Assembly: GCF_000422785.1 (NCBI RefSeq)
Contig: NZ_AUGS01000018.1
Location: forward strand, 1-64,000
Direction: 5' to 3'
Length of the DNA: 64,000 nt
Origin: Pseudovibrio exalbescens DSM 16456
Lineage (GTDB): Bacteria; Pseudomonadota; Alphaproteobacteria; Rhizobiales; Stappiaceae
In this document: positions 37,032 to 45,958 of the stretch, in pieces
Layout: the number at the start of each line of letters is the position of its first letter
Position numbering within the stretch: the first letter of the stretch is position 1
The notes under the pieces: generated by a model
What the model saw: the letters and a program-made list of their open reading frames with translations, nothing else
What the model was told of the DNA's origin: nothing
Databases searched by the model: none
Made by a program: the position numbers and the translations under genes

Positions 37032-37601
37032 TCAACCACTCTCCATGACCAGCATGATGCGGGCATGAGGGCTTAGGGCCTCATAAAGGTGCGGCTCATC
37101 TCCGGGAAACGCGTAGTAATCGCCTTGCTGCAGCACCTCTTCAGCGCCTTTTGGTCCGGCCCGCACCTCCCCTTCCATGACGATCAGGTGCTCCAGCGTT
37201 CCGCGTGGATGGGCCTTGTTGCATTGAGGCTTGCCAGCAGAAAGCGCCACCTGATAAATGTCGTGGCGTGTCTGCGGTGTGCAAGAAGCCAGAAGCACGG
37301 CTTGAAACGCCGAGCTTTCCGCGTCAATGCGCTTGCCCTCTCCGGCACGGATCAAAGTCGTTCGTGCCGGTGGCGCTTCAAACAAGAAGCTGAACGGAAT
37401 GCCAAGAGCCGTTGCAATGGCCCACAAAGTCTCGACACTCGGGTTCCCACCGCCGGCTTCCAACTGCGACAGCGTTGATTTTGACAGGCCTGCTTTGGCA
37501 GCAAGCGCAGAAAGGGACAGGCCAGCCTTGGTCCGCTCGCGGGTAATCGCAGCGGCAATGGCCGCCGTCATGGCCTTTTTCGCGCTTTCGCTCATGTCCA
37601 T
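37032..37601 (-). CDS. XRE-cupin transcription regulator
   Basis: ATG 37601 (or 37595) gives about 189 residues; the longer frame overlaps azlD in a region without regulator-like sequence. The N-terminal XRE helix-turn-helix has LSALAAKAGLSKSTLSQLE (about 30-48) and the C-terminal cupin has GTLEHLIVMEGEVRAG and GDYYAFPGDEPHLYEA (about 130-175). It lies downstream of azlC-azlD in the same direction and may control them, with an amino acid or related ligand in the cupin. Confidence 0.88.
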   Translation of the reverse strand: MDMSESAKKAMTAAIAAAITRERTKAGLSLSALAAKAGLSKSTLSQLEAGGGNPSVETLWAIATALGIPFSFLFEAPPARTTLIRAGEGKRIDAESSAFQAVLLASCTPQTRHDIYQVALSAGKPQCNKAHPRGTLEHLIVMEGEVRAGPKGAEEVLQQGDYYAFPGDEPHLYEALSPHARIMLVMESG

Positions 37602-37641
37602 TCTTCCAATCCCTAATAAAAGCGTTTGTTTGCAGCGGCCG

Positions 37642-37935
37642 TCAGGCGTAAGTGCGAAGCGCCCAAATCGCCACGATGCCAATGGCCATGGTTGCGGGCA
37701 AACTGCGCGTAAGAAGCGCCACAATAACTGCAATTCCACCGGCGATCAGCTCAGCGCTCTCGCCTTTCACAGTAAACAGCGCCACCAGCGCCACAATCAG
37801 ACACCCGGGCAGCGCAGAGAGAAACCGGGCCCAAAAGCCTGTCTGAGGCAACCGCTGCCCCAGTGCCCAGCCACAGAAGCGAATGAGAAACGTCAGCCCA
37901 GCAAGCCCGACGATGACCAGCCATGTCTCGCTCAT
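37642..37935 (-). CDS. azlD: AzlD family small membrane protein
   Basis: The 97-residue protein has three to four membrane spans and the AzlD pattern VGLAGLTFLIRFCGWALG (about 9-26) and a C-terminus ATMAIGIVAIWALRTY. With AzlC it forms a branched-chain amino acid (and analogue) exporter. Its start overlaps the azlC stop by four bases. Confidence 0.9.
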   Translation of the reverse strand: MSETWLVIVGLAGLTFLIRFCGWALGQRLPQTGFWARFLSALPGCLIVALVALFTVKGESAELIAGGIAVIVALLTRSLPATMAIGIVAIWALRTYA

Positions 37936-38624
37936 CTGCGCACTCCCGCAACTGTTGTTCCTGCCAGCGCTGCGATGATCAACACCCACGTTTCGCTCAA
38001 GGCACCGGAATAAAGCCCAAGCACAACAACGGACACCACGCATAGCCATGGCAAGAGATCCTTCGGCCCGCGCCAGAGCGAGCGGGCAATCGCGATGAAC
38101 GCCGCTGTGAAGGCAAAGTCGAGGCCCAACGCTTTGGGGGATGGAATGGACGTTGCCACAACGACGCCAGCCACGGTGGAAACCAACCAGATCAACAGCA
38201 GTGCCAATCCGCCGCCAACCAGATACCAATAGCCCGAGGCACCACCCCGCTTTTGCCGCGCCAACATCATGGCCCAGTTCTCATCGGTGGTCAGATGCAG
38301 CCCAAGCACCAGTTGCCACAGCGGCCTTTGAGAAAAAACGTTGCTGACAGAAGCTGTAATCAGCAGCAACCGAAGGTTCAGCGCAAGACCTGCAATGATT
38401 GCGGCCGCCGCCCCGGCACCGGCCATCAGACGTTCCACCGCCACAATCTGCGCCGATCCCGCAAACACGAATGTGCCCATGAAGCCAACTTCAAGGCTCG
38501 ACAGCCCCGCTTGAGCGGCCAGTAGACCGAACGCCAAACCGTAAAAGCCAACGCCGACAGCAAGAGGTGTTATCTCGATAAACCCCTTCCGTGCCTCGCT
38601 GAAATCCAATTTTTCCAAAACCAT
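37932..38624 (-). CDS. azlC: AzlC family branched-chain amino acid exporter
   Basis: ATG 38624 has a spaced GGAG; the frame extends to 38684 but that part contains a palindrome (ATGTGCACAT, 38656-38665) more likely to be regulatory. The 230-residue membrane protein shows ITPLAVGVGFYGLAFGLLAAQAGLSS (in part, 18-37), FVFAGSAQIVAVERL, NLRLLLITASVSNVF and LTTDENWAMMLAR, as in AzlC/YgaZ. It is the first gene of azlCD followed by the cupin regulator. Confidence 0.9.
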   Translation of the reverse strand: MVLEKLDFSEARKGFIEITPLAVGVGFYGLAFGLLAAQAGLSSLEVGFMGTFVFAGSAQIVAVERLMAGAGAAAAIIAGLALNLRLLLITASVSNVFSQRPLWQLVLGLHLTTDENWAMMLARQKRGGASGYWYLVGGGLALLLIWLVSTVAGVVVATSIPSPKALGLDFAFTAAFIAIARSLWRGPKDLLPWLCVVSVVVLGLYSGALSETWVLIIAALAGTTVAGVRR

Positions 38625-38693
38625 AGGGGCACTCCACTCAACAAATCGTTCGATAATGTGCACATACGTTCGTTTTAATGTCAATATTGTTCG

Positions 38694-39059
38694 CTATGTC
38701 GTACGCGACATCAACTCAATACGATTGCCCCAAGGATCCGCAGTAAAGAAACGATCATAGCCATTCAGGTGCGCATCATGCTGCACCGGGTATCCACCGG
38801 CTGCCAACGCTTTCTTCGAAGAGCTGAGATCATCGCATAGAAATGCCGGGTGCGCTTTCAAGGCGGGCTGGAACCTCTCATCCGCGCCCAGATGTAGGTT
38901 CACTGTTCCTGCACGAAGCCAAAGGCCACCTCGTTCCTTCAGGACAAGCGGCTTGTCGACTTCTTCAAAGCCCAGAAGGTCAATGTAGAACTTGCGGGCG
39001 GCGTCCTCCTGATTTTCGGGGATCGCAATCTGCACGTGGTCCAGCACCAATATTGCCAT
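38694..39059 (-). CDS. VOC family protein (glyoxalase fold)
   Basis: ATG 39059 follows GGAGGG; the upstream extension is not supported. The 121-residue protein has VLDHVQIAIPENQEDAARKF (4-23), LWLRAGTVNLHLGADERF and FFTADPWGNRIELMSR, a complete VOC module with probable metal ligands His8, His53 and Glu116. It could be a glutathione-transferase-like or dioxygenase-like enzyme; substrate is unknown. It is divergent from the ABM gene. Confidence 0.88.
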   Translation of the reverse strand: MAILVLDHVQIAIPENQEDAARKFYIDLLGFEEVDKPLVLKERGGLWLRAGTVNLHLGADERFQPALKAHPAFLCDDLSSSKKALAAGGYPVQHDAHLNGYDRFFTADPWGNRIELMSRTT

Positions 39060-39141
39060 ATACTTGCCCTCCAAGCTGGCTAACTTGAATATTGAATACA
39101 CTAGTATACAAAATAGCCGCAAAATGTAGGGAGGGACAGCC

Positions 39142-39492
39142 ATGATCGCCGTCATTTTTGAGGTGGAGCCAGACGTCGGCCAACAAACAGCCTATCTGGA
39201 AATTGCCAAGCTCCTAAGGGAAGAGCTCGAACGGGTTGACGGCTTCCTGTCGGTGGAGCGGTTTCAGAGCCTTGCAGATGAAAACAAGATCCTGTCTCTG
39301 TCATTCTTTCGAGACGAAACAGCGGTCAAAGAATGGCGCAACAAAACCGCCCATCGCATATCTCAGGCCCGCGGCCGCAATGGTATCTTCAAGACCTACC
39401 GCATTCGCGTGGCACATGTCCTGCGTGACTACAGCATGACCAATCGTGCTCAGGCTCCTGACGACAGCCTGCACTACCACGATCATATGTAG
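39142..39492 (+). CDS. Antibiotic biosynthesis monooxygenase (ABM) domain protein
   Basis: The 116-residue single-domain protein has the ferredoxin-like ABM pattern: MIAVIFEVEPDVGQQTAYLE, a middle VDGFLSVERFQSL and SLSFFRDETAVKEWRNKTAH (about 54-73). Related small dimeric proteins act as quinol monooxygenases or heme-degrading enzymes. It has a His-rich C-terminus (HYHDHM). It is divergent from the VOC gene with an 82-base gap, suggesting joint regulation. Confidence 0.85.
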   Translation: MIAVIFEVEPDVGQQTAYLEIAKLLREELERVDGFLSVERFQSLADENKILSLSFFRDETAVKEWRNKTAHRISQARGRNGIFKTYRIRVAHVLRDYSMTNRAQAPDDSLHYHDHM

Positions 39493-39501
39493 CAGTCATA
39501 C

Positions 39502-40458
39502 TCAAGTGATGACATTGGCCGGGTGCCCACGCTTGTAGTTCTCGATGTGCCCGATCAGTTGGTCCCACAGGGTCTGCATGGCTTCCTCAGAGGCCCACGC
39601 CACATGGGGCGTGATGATCACGTTGGGGCGCTCAGCAATTTTCATGAGCGGATTGTCATCCGCAGGAGGCTCGCTGGTGAGCACGTCAAAACCGGCGCCA
39701 GCAATCAATCCGCGATCCAACGCAGTCACTAGCGCCGCCTCATCGACCAGTCCCCCCCGCGCCGTATTGATCAATAGCGGCCGCTGCGCCATCTGCTCGA
39801 ACTCAGCCAAGGAGATCAAACCTTCCGTCTCCGGGGTCAAAGGACAATGCAGGCTCAATACATCACTCGTGGCCAAGACCTCTTCAAAGGGCAGATAGCC
39901 CGGCTTTGAAACTTGTCCCCCTTTCCGCCCGGCGTAGATAACTTCCATTCCAAGGGCCCTGCCGATGGCACCTGTCGCCTCCCCGAGCGAACCGCCGCCA
40001 ATGAGACCCAGCCGAGAGCCAGACAGATCTTTGATGGGATGAGTGAAAAAACAGAACTGTCCGGATTTTTGCCAGACCCCATCGATGACATCCTGCCGGT
40101 AGCCGACCAGATTGCGCCGCAGGGCAAACATCAACGCAAAAACGTGCTCAGGAACCGTCTTTTGTGCATACGAACGCACATTTGACGCAACCACGCCATG
40201 AGCCCAGCACGCCGCTACATCGAGAATGTTATAGCCGGTTGCAGCCACGGCTATCATCTTGAGATCAGGAAGTTTTTCGAGATGATCTGCGCGGATGGGC
40301 ACCTTGTTGGTGATGGCAATCTCCGCTCCTTGCAGGCGTTCTACCACCTCATCGCCCTGCGTTCGTTCATGCTCGACCCATTCATGTGAAAAGGAAGGGG
40401 GCGTAAGTTTCACGCTCGGTCCAATTGTTCCCCTGTCCAGAAACACGATCCTTGTCAT
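39502..40458 (-). CDS. D-isomer-specific 2-hydroxyacid dehydrogenase (glycerate/hydroxypyruvate reductase type)
   Basis: ATG 40458 gives 318 residues. NAD-binding motif GLIGGGSLGEATGAIGRALG (about 152-171), active-site Arg in NTARGGLVDEAAL, Glu in FDVLTSEPP and His in VIITPHVAWAS are all visible. It resembles hydroxypyruvate reductase/glycerate dehydrogenase. A role in C3-acid metabolism is possible, but there is no operon partner to define it. Confidence 0.9.
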   Translation of the reverse strand: MTRIVFLDRGTIGPSVKLTPPSFSHEWVEHERTQGDEVVERLQGAEIAITNKVPIRADHLEKLPDLKMIAVAATGYNILDVAACWAHGVVASNVRSYAQKTVPEHVFALMFALRRNLVGYRQDVIDGVWQKSGQFCFFTHPIKDLSGSRLGLIGGGSLGEATGAIGRALGMEVIYAGRKGGQVSKPGYLPFEEVLATSDVLSLHCPLTPETEGLISLAEFEQMAQRPLLINTARGGLVDEAALVTALDRGLIAGAGFDVLTSEPPADDNPLMKIAERPNVIITPHVAWASEEAMQTLWDQLIGHIENYKRGHPANVIT

Positions 40459-40607
40459 TGTCGTCCCCTCCCCTTTTTCGATTTCTGCAACTTTAGCTCG
40501 TCGCCATGGAAATGCCACGGGCTGGATTTATCCAGAAAGAGAACGGGTTAAGTCAAGCCTATCCACTAGCGCCAATCAACATCAGCCCCACTCGAGGAGA
40601 CCTCGGC

Positions 40608-41231
40608 ATGAACGCGCCCCATACTTTTCTCGCCGCTATTCCCTTTTGTGTTCTCGCCGTAACGGGAACAAGCGCCGCAACAACACCAACGTTTGATTGT
40701 GCGAAGGCCAGTGGCAGCGTGGAGGAGATGATCTGTGCGGATGAAAATCTCGCAGGGCTGGACCGCAAACTTGACGAAGTCTGGCAACAAGTGAGCAAGA
40801 AAGAGGAAGCGCGGGCGGAAAACGGGGACACGCCTCGCGTCGAACAATGGAAGGCAGTACAGCGGGGCTGGATAAAGGGGCGGAACGAATGCTGGAAGGC
40901 CCCTGATGTAAACGCTTGCGTGACAGAGGCATATGAAAAGCGAATTTCCGAGCTGGAAGTGCTGTACGATATTGCTCCCTTGGTGAATGCGGTGGTCTAC
41001 GCGTGTGATGGCGAAGCACCCCGCCGCATTTCTGCTAGCTTTTACAACGCATTAAAGCCCGGCGTTCTATTGGAACGCGGCGATGAGACACTGGTTGGCC
41101 TGCAAGCCATTTCCGCTTCCGGAGCCCGCTACGTCGCCAATTTTGGCGTGGAATTCTGGACCAAAGGCGATACGGCCTTTGTTACCTGGCCACAAGGAAC
41201 CGAATTCTCTTGCCATGTGACTGATGAATAA
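40608..41231 (+). CDS. LprI-type plus MliC-type lysozyme-inhibitor-like exported protein
   Basis: ATG 40608 gives 207 residues with a signal peptide (hydrophobic 5-22, ending SAAT). An LprI/DUF1311 domain follows (FDCAKASGSVEEMICADENL, LAGLDRKLDEVW, GWIKGRNECW), with paired Cys. The C-terminal part (about 128-205) has YACDGEAPRRISASFYN and SASGARYVANFGVEFWTKGD, the MliC pattern of lysozyme inhibitors. It probably protects periplasmic murein against host or competitor lysozyme. The two-domain combination in one protein is notable. Confidence 0.8.
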   Translation: MNAPHTFLAAIPFCVLAVTGTSAATTPTFDCAKASGSVEEMICADENLAGLDRKLDEVWQQVSKKEEARAENGDTPRVEQWKAVQRGWIKGRNECWKAPDVNACVTEAYEKRISELEVLYDIAPLVNAVVYACDGEAPRRISASFYNALKPGVLLERGDETLVGLQAISASGARYVANFGVEFWTKGDTAFVTWPQGTEFSCHVTDE

Positions 41232-41240
41232 CAATGGGTT

Positions 41241-41259
41241 GGGCCGGAGTTACCGGCCC
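41241..41259. terminator. GC-rich hairpin between convergent genes
   Basis: GGGCCGG and CCGGCCC form a 7-bp stem around AGTTA, between the ends of the LprI-MliC gene and the aspartoacylase-like gene. No T-tract on either side; it could act in both directions. Confidence 0.5.
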
Positions 41260-41275
41260 GCATCATGGGGATTGA

Positions 41276-42265
41276 TTATTTCAAGAGACGAACAAGCAAC
41301 GCGCCGGGCGCACGGAGCGGGTCCGTCGCAATGGAGGCTACGCGACCAGCGTATGGAGCCACATAGGTCTCTTGAACATCTCCAAAGGGATTGACTTGCT
41401 CTGCCAGCACCTGACCTTCATCAACCCATTGATTTAGTTCCACTTTTATTCTGCTTATCCCACCAATACGCGCTCTGATGGACGTAAGCTGATCCCCGCA
41501 GTAGGGGGTTGTGCCCAACATGTCGGCGGTGCCTTCGATCATCTGCTGATCGATCATGATGTTCCTGATGGCCTGCGCACCGCGGCGTGTCATGTCCCTA
41601 TCAAAAATCCGAGGCGCGCCAACTTCCAAGGTCAAAGCGGGAATACCTGCCTTCAGCATTTCGGTTTCAACCGTCCCGTCTTCACCGGGATCATTGGCTA
41701 TCAGGTCCGCTGGTACCAACTTAACTAAATGATCTACAACACGATTTCTTCGATCGGCAAAAACGAAGAACGGATAAGCTGTACCCGTGGACTGGGTGTG
41801 TAGATCCAAAAACAGATGGGCATTTCCGGCATACAAATGGTTCCACAAAACCGCAGCAAACCGACCAGCCGCGTCACTTGCCGTTTCATCACCCGGCATG
41901 ACCCGGTTCAAATCTGTTTGCGAAAATCCATCGGTCAGGAACGAGAAGTATCGTGAGCCCTGCCCCAAGCCGGATGGATTTGCTCCGGGCACCAAGGTGA
42001 GGACGCCGGATAGCTGCTCGGGGCTCAGTCCTTCGGAAATACTATGTATGATATCAATGCCTTGGACTTCGTCTCCATGCAAAGACGACTGAACAAACAG
42101 CTTGGGGCCAGGCTTTGATCCCTTGATTACAATAAGGGGCAGAAGATGGTCGACCCCAAATGCAGAGGCGCCGGCGCGGAAATAGAACCGATGAATACCG
42201 GCCTCCAGCTTCTCTGCGTCATAGTGATCAATCACTGGCACACCCTGCATTCTGTCCATGACCAT
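41276..42265 (-). CDS. Succinylglutamate desuccinylase/aspartoacylase family zinc hydrolase
   Basis: ATG 42265 is preferred because AGGGGG lies nine bases upstream; the frame extends to 42301. About 329 residues. The zinc-binding motif SSLHGDEVQG (M14-type carboxypeptidase fold), the later HLFLDLHTQSTG with the second His, and a Glu in TLEVGAPR are visible. The C-terminal part (AEQVNPFGDVQETYVAPYAG) is a small beta domain typical of the family. It cleaves an N-acyl amino acid or similar amide; the exact substrate is unknown. Confidence 0.87.
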   Translation of the reverse strand: MVMDRMQGVPVIDHYDAEKLEAGIHRFYFRAGASAFGVDHLLPLIVIKGSKPGPKLFVQSSLHGDEVQGIDIIHSISEGLSPEQLSGVLTLVPGANPSGLGQGSRYFSFLTDGFSQTDLNRVMPGDETASDAAGRFAAVLWNHLYAGNAHLFLDLHTQSTGTAYPFFVFADRRNRVVDHLVKLVPADLIANDPGEDGTVETEMLKAGIPALTLEVGAPRIFDRDMTRRGAQAIRNIMIDQQMIEGTADMLGTTPYCGDQLTSIRARIGGISRIKVELNQWVDEGQVLAEQVNPFGDVQETYVAPYAGRVASIATDPLRAPGALLVRLLK

Positions 42266-42484
42266 CAAACACTGCCCCCTATCCTGAAACATGAAAGCCA
42301 AGCGGCCCGCTCTTCATTGCCACACGTTTAACAAGAACGTTTCTTTGGCTGTCGAATAAAAACAACACCGGCGAGATTTAGCGATCGACAAAAATTAATC
42401 AACTGTAACGTTCATCGAACCGACATGTAACGCGGATACAGGATGGTATAATTCTAAAATAAGCAGAAGAATCCGGAGCCCATA

Positions 42485-43561
42485 GTGCCTGAACTCATTA
42501 CGTTGAGTGGCGTTGGAGGCAAGACCCCCGCCGCGTTTCTTGTGAAATCGCAAGAACATAGTATTTTGCTGGATATCGGCGAAGGACCGGAGCCGGGCGT
42601 TCTGCCTGATTTTACCGGCATTGATCGGGTAGATGCCGTTTTGTTGAGCCATGCTCATGTTGATCATGTCGGCGGACTTGCTCTGCTCCCAAATTTGGGC
42701 AACCCAGAAGTGTATGCCAGTCAAGCAACTTGGGAGTTGATGCCAGAGGCCCCAGTCGCTGACACTCAACGCCGTATCCTGCCTGTATCGGGCCAGATCA
42801 GTCTGTGTGGTACGCAGATTACCATGGGCCAGACCGGGCACGCCCCCGGCGGTTTGTGGTTTCATCTCGGCACTGGTCGCTCACTAATTTATATGGGCGA
42901 TCATAGCGAGGAATCCCCTGTCCTGCCCTATGAAGCCCCTCCCGCTGCGCACACGGTCATTGTTGATGCGTCTTACGGCGATCGCAATACCGACCTTGAA
43001 ACACAGCTGGACGCCCTTGAAAATGCTGCGAAAGGCGGCGCGGTTATCGCTGTGCCAATCGGAGGGCGCGGCCCGGATCTGGTCATAGCGTTGCAGGCCA
43101 GAGGGCTTCCAGTCAAGGTAGATGAGCAGGTTGCTCGCGAATTGGCTTTTCTAACGAAGAACCTCCATTTGGCCAATTCTCAAGTCCATGGCGACTTGGC
43201 AAAAGCGGTCAACACACCGCGTGCAGATCAGGATGCCAAGCCGTCAGACGTCATCATCGCCGTTGGTCCCAATGCAGACTATGGACTGGCACAAAGCCTG
43301 GCAGAGGCCACCGACGAGCCCTTTCGCTTCGTCTTCACTGGGTTCGTTCCTCAAAACTCCCCTGCCAAACGACTGATTGAAACCGGACGCGGCGAGTGGT
43401 TGCCATGGAACGTGCATCCACGTATGAAAGATGTCATTAAACTGGTCGAGCAAACGGGTGCAAAACAGGTCGTTCCGGCGTTTGTGGACCCCAACAAGGC
43501 AACCCATTTGTTCAACACGCTGGGTAACCGGATTTGTCTGGATCGCGCAATAAAACTTTGA
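42485..43561 (+). CDS. Metallo-beta-lactamase-fold hydrolase
   Basis: GTG 42485 start with GGAG ten bases upstream; 358 residues. The metal motif is LLSHAHVDHVGGLALL (about 53-68), then HAPGGLWFHLG and YMGDHSEESPVL supply further ligands. A beta-CASP-like insertion and C-terminal HPRMKDVIKLVEQTGAKQVVP resemble RNA-processing or exonuclease-like members rather than lactamases. It probably acts in the cytoplasm (no signal peptide). It is followed after 39 bases by a phosphatase gene. Confidence 0.85.
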   Translation: MPELITLSGVGGKTPAAFLVKSQEHSILLDIGEGPEPGVLPDFTGIDRVDAVLLSHAHVDHVGGLALLPNLGNPEVYASQATWELMPEAPVADTQRRILPVSGQISLCGTQITMGQTGHAPGGLWFHLGTGRSLIYMGDHSEESPVLPYEAPPAAHTVIVDASYGDRNTDLETQLDALENAAKGGAVIAVPIGGRGPDLVIALQARGLPVKVDEQVARELAFLTKNLHLANSQVHGDLAKAVNTPRADQDAKPSDVIIAVGPNADYGLAQSLAEATDEPFRFVFTGFVPQNSPAKRLIETGRGEWLPWNVHPRMKDVIKLVEQTGAKQVVPAFVDPNKATHLFNTLGNRICLDRAIKL

Positions 43562-43600
43562 GGGCCAAAGCCCCTTCCCCATCACGATATGAGGACATGA

Positions 43601-44206
43601 ATGTCTGATAACAGCCTTGCCAGCCCGCTCTCCGCTGAGAAACAGGAGGATCAGACCCCTGTTGCAATCCCGGTTTATCACCTCAAGGGATATCCCACGC
43701 TCACCCTTTTCATTGGCAACAAGATTGCCGCCAATGACCCTGAGCTGCTGCAACGGGAAGGCATAACATCCACGATGAATTTCGCGGTGAATGTGGAGAT
43801 GCTGCCCTTGACGCTCGCCAATGGGGTTGCCGTACGGCGCACCCATATCGGCCTGATTGATGGCAATGGCAACACGGCGCACCACCTGTTGTCAGGTGTG
43901 CTTGCGCTGGCCGGAATTATTGGTCAGGCCAGTCCGGGCAAGGACCACTACCCGCCACACAAGCAGGGTAACGTTCTCATTCATTGCCGCGGCGGCCGCA
44001 GCCGTTCGGTCACGATTTTGGCGCTGTACCTCCACCTGTGCCAAAGTGGCGACTTCCCCACCTTTGAAACCGCCCTTGAACACGTGCGTGCCTGCCGGGG
44101 GCTGGACCAAGCCTATCCCCTGCGCCCAATGATAGATCTGGCCCACACCGCGTTGGATCTGCTGCCTGCACGAGAAATGTTCTGCTCACCAGAGATGAAG
44201 GTCTAG
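43601..44206 (+). CDS. Dual-specificity/tyrosine phosphatase fold protein
   Basis: The 201-residue cytoplasmic protein has the CX5R phosphatase loop HCRGGRSRS with nucleophile Cys129 and Arg135. An upstream region FAVNVEMLPLTLANGVAVRR may supply the general acid. It is probably co-transcribed with the metallo-hydrolase gene. Substrate (protein tyrosine, phosphoinositide or RNA) is unknown. Confidence 0.85.
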   Translation: MSDNSLASPLSAEKQEDQTPVAIPVYHLKGYPTLTLFIGNKIAANDPELLQREGITSTMNFAVNVEMLPLTLANGVAVRRTHIGLIDGNGNTAHHLLSGVLALAGIIGQASPGKDHYPPHKQGNVLIHCRGGRSRSVTILALYLHLCQSGDFPTFETALEHVRACRGLDQAYPLRPMIDLAHTALDLLPAREMFCSPEMKV

Positions 44207-44216
44207 GGCCCTCAGG

Positions 44217-44834
44217 TCAGACCTTCACCCCCAAGGCCCCGAGCGCCATGGCTGCCAGATCATGGGCGATCGCATCCCGGTCGTCCTGTGTTTGGCCCGG
44301 TCTTGGGCTGTACCAGATGGACGGACTGTTCAGCAAAGTAATCAAGCTGTGCACAGTCAGCGAAATAGGCCGTTTCGCAAACACACCGCTGTCCATGCCC
44401 TTTTGAATAACCCCTCTGAACAGCTCTTCATACGCAGTGCGTTTTTCAATGATTTCCTCAATCTGGCGGCGCTCATCGGGTGTGGTGGAGCGATTGAAGA
44501 ACACACGAAAGTCTTCAGAAACAACGCGGTGATAACTGTGATGCCCGAGAATCAACTGAACGTGCGTGAAAGCCATCTGCTTCATCGCGTCCAGCGGATC
44601 AGATGCGCGTGCAACGATGGGAGCGATCTGATCATACATCAACGAGACTGAACGCATCCGCACGGCACACAGCAGTTCGGACTTGGACCGGAAGTGATGG
44701 TAGATCCGTCCCTTGGTTGCGTTGAGGTGCCGCGCGATATCATCAATCGACACCGCATCAGCTCCATAGTTTGCAAAGCAATCTGCCGCAGCTTCCACAA
44801 TTTCGAGCTGAGACTTATTCATTTCCGCGAGCAT
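44217..44834 (-). CDS. TetR-family regulator of the acyl-CoA cluster
   Basis: The 205-residue protein has an N-terminal HTH with VSIDDIARHLNATKGRIYHH (about 28-47), ligand domain of the KstR2/PaaR-like acyl-CoA-sensing group. It ends the minus-strand cluster that starts at 48146 and follows the APH kinase gene by 38 bases. A palindrome in the divergent promoter at 48262-48283 is a good candidate site. Confidence 0.88.
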   Translation of the reverse strand: MLAEMNKSQLEIVEAAADCFANYGADAVSIDDIARHLNATKGRIYHHFRSKSELLCAVRMRSVSLMYDQIAPIVARASDPLDAMKQMAFTHVQLILGHHSYHRVVSEDFRVFFNRSTTPDERRQIEEIIEKRTAYEELFRGVIQKGMDSGVFAKRPISLTVHSLITLLNSPSIWYSPRPGQTQDDRDAIAHDLAAMALGALGVKV

Positions 44835-44872
44835 TCCATCCCTCCAGATTTAAGGGCTCATAATTGGCACCC

Positions 44873-45958
44873 TCACACAGAAATCTGCGAGGGTGTTTCT
44901 GCGAGTTCCCGCGCCATGCCAGACAGTAACGTCAGCGCGGGTCGCAAATCGTCGACAGTCTTCGGGTTTGATGCGTTGCCTTTCGCTGCCCGGAACAAGA
45001 TGCCCTGAACAATGGCAGCCAAACGAAACATGCTGAAGACAAGATAGAAATTCCAATGAGGGATGCCAGACCAACCGCGCTGCTGGCAGTAGGCAGCCAC
45101 ATACTCCTGTTCAGTTGGCAGGCCGTGGGCTGTTCTGTCGATCCCCGCCAACCCCCGGAGTTGCCCCCCATTCGGCAACCGCCACTGCATGCACTGATAC
45201 GCAAGGTCCGCAATCGGATGCCCGAGAGTCGAGAGTTCCCAATCAAGAACAGCGATGATTTCCGGCTTGTCGGGATGAAACATCAGGTTATCCAGCCTGA
45301 AGTCACCATGGACCAAGGCCACCAGCCCATCATCAGGTACCATGTTGTCTGAAAGCCATGTTATCAGCGCTTCCATGTCCGGCTGCGGATCCATTTCTGT
45401 TGCCCGATATTGCTTGATCCAACGCGCCGTCTGACGCTCAAAGTACCCACCGGGTTTGCCAAAGTCCGCAAGTCCAAGGGCAGCCGGGTTCAACGCGTGC
45501 AAGGTCGCCATAACCCGGTTCATTTCGGCAAATACCTGACCGCGCTCATGCATAGGCAACTCAGGCAGAGCCGGATTCCAGAAGACACGCCCCTCCAGAT
45601 ACTCCATGACGAAGAACTGCGCCCCGATCGGCGTTTCCTCGCCAGTTAAAAAGAAGGTCTTTGGCACCGGCACACCAGTGCCTGCAAGTGCCCGCATGAC
45701 CTGGAACTCCCGGTCAACCTGATGCGCAGAAGCAATCAGATCTCCCGGCGGTTTGGCTCGCAACACATACTGATGCTCCCCTGAGCTCACCAGATATGTC
45801 GGGTTCGATTGGCCGGACGGAAACTTCTCAAGACGATCCAGGCGATCAAAATCCGGAAGGTTGGCCCGCAACACGGCCTCCAATGCCTCAGCCTCGTAGG
45901 TATGAACGGGCTTGTGCATGGGGTGATCTGTTTTTGGGGACACGTTTGCTTCACTCAT
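44873..45958 (-). CDS. APH-fold kinase of the ACAD10/11 type
   Basis: ATG 45958 gives 361 residues and overlaps the end of the SDR gene. Kinase features are [18 protein letters not shown] (Lys-like loop), catalytic [15 protein letters not shown] (about 214-228) and [20 protein letters not shown] (about 236-255). It corresponds to the APH domain that is fused to an acyl-CoA dehydrogenase in eukaryotic ACAD10/11 and to LvaA in the levulinate pathway, where 4-hydroxyacyl-CoA is phosphorylated. The split partner is the dehydrogenase at 48415. Confidence 0.88.
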   Translation of the reverse strand: MSEANVSPKTDHPMHKPVHTYEAEALEAVLRANLPDFDRLDRLEKFPSGQSNPTYLVSSGEHQYVLRAKPPGDLIASAHQVDREFQVMRALAGTGVPVPKTFFLTGEETPIGAQFFVMEYLEGRVFWNPALPELPMHERGQVFAEMNRVMATLHALNPAALGLADFGKPGGYFERQTARWIKQYRATEMDPQPDMEALITWLSDNMVPDDGLVALVHGDFRLDNLMFHPDKPEIIAVLDWELSTLGHPIADLAYQCMQWRLPNGGQLRGLAGIDRTAHGLPTEQEYVAAYCQQRGWSGIPHWNFYLVFSMFRLAAIVQGILFRAAKGNASNPKTVDDLRPALTLLSGMARELAETPSQISV

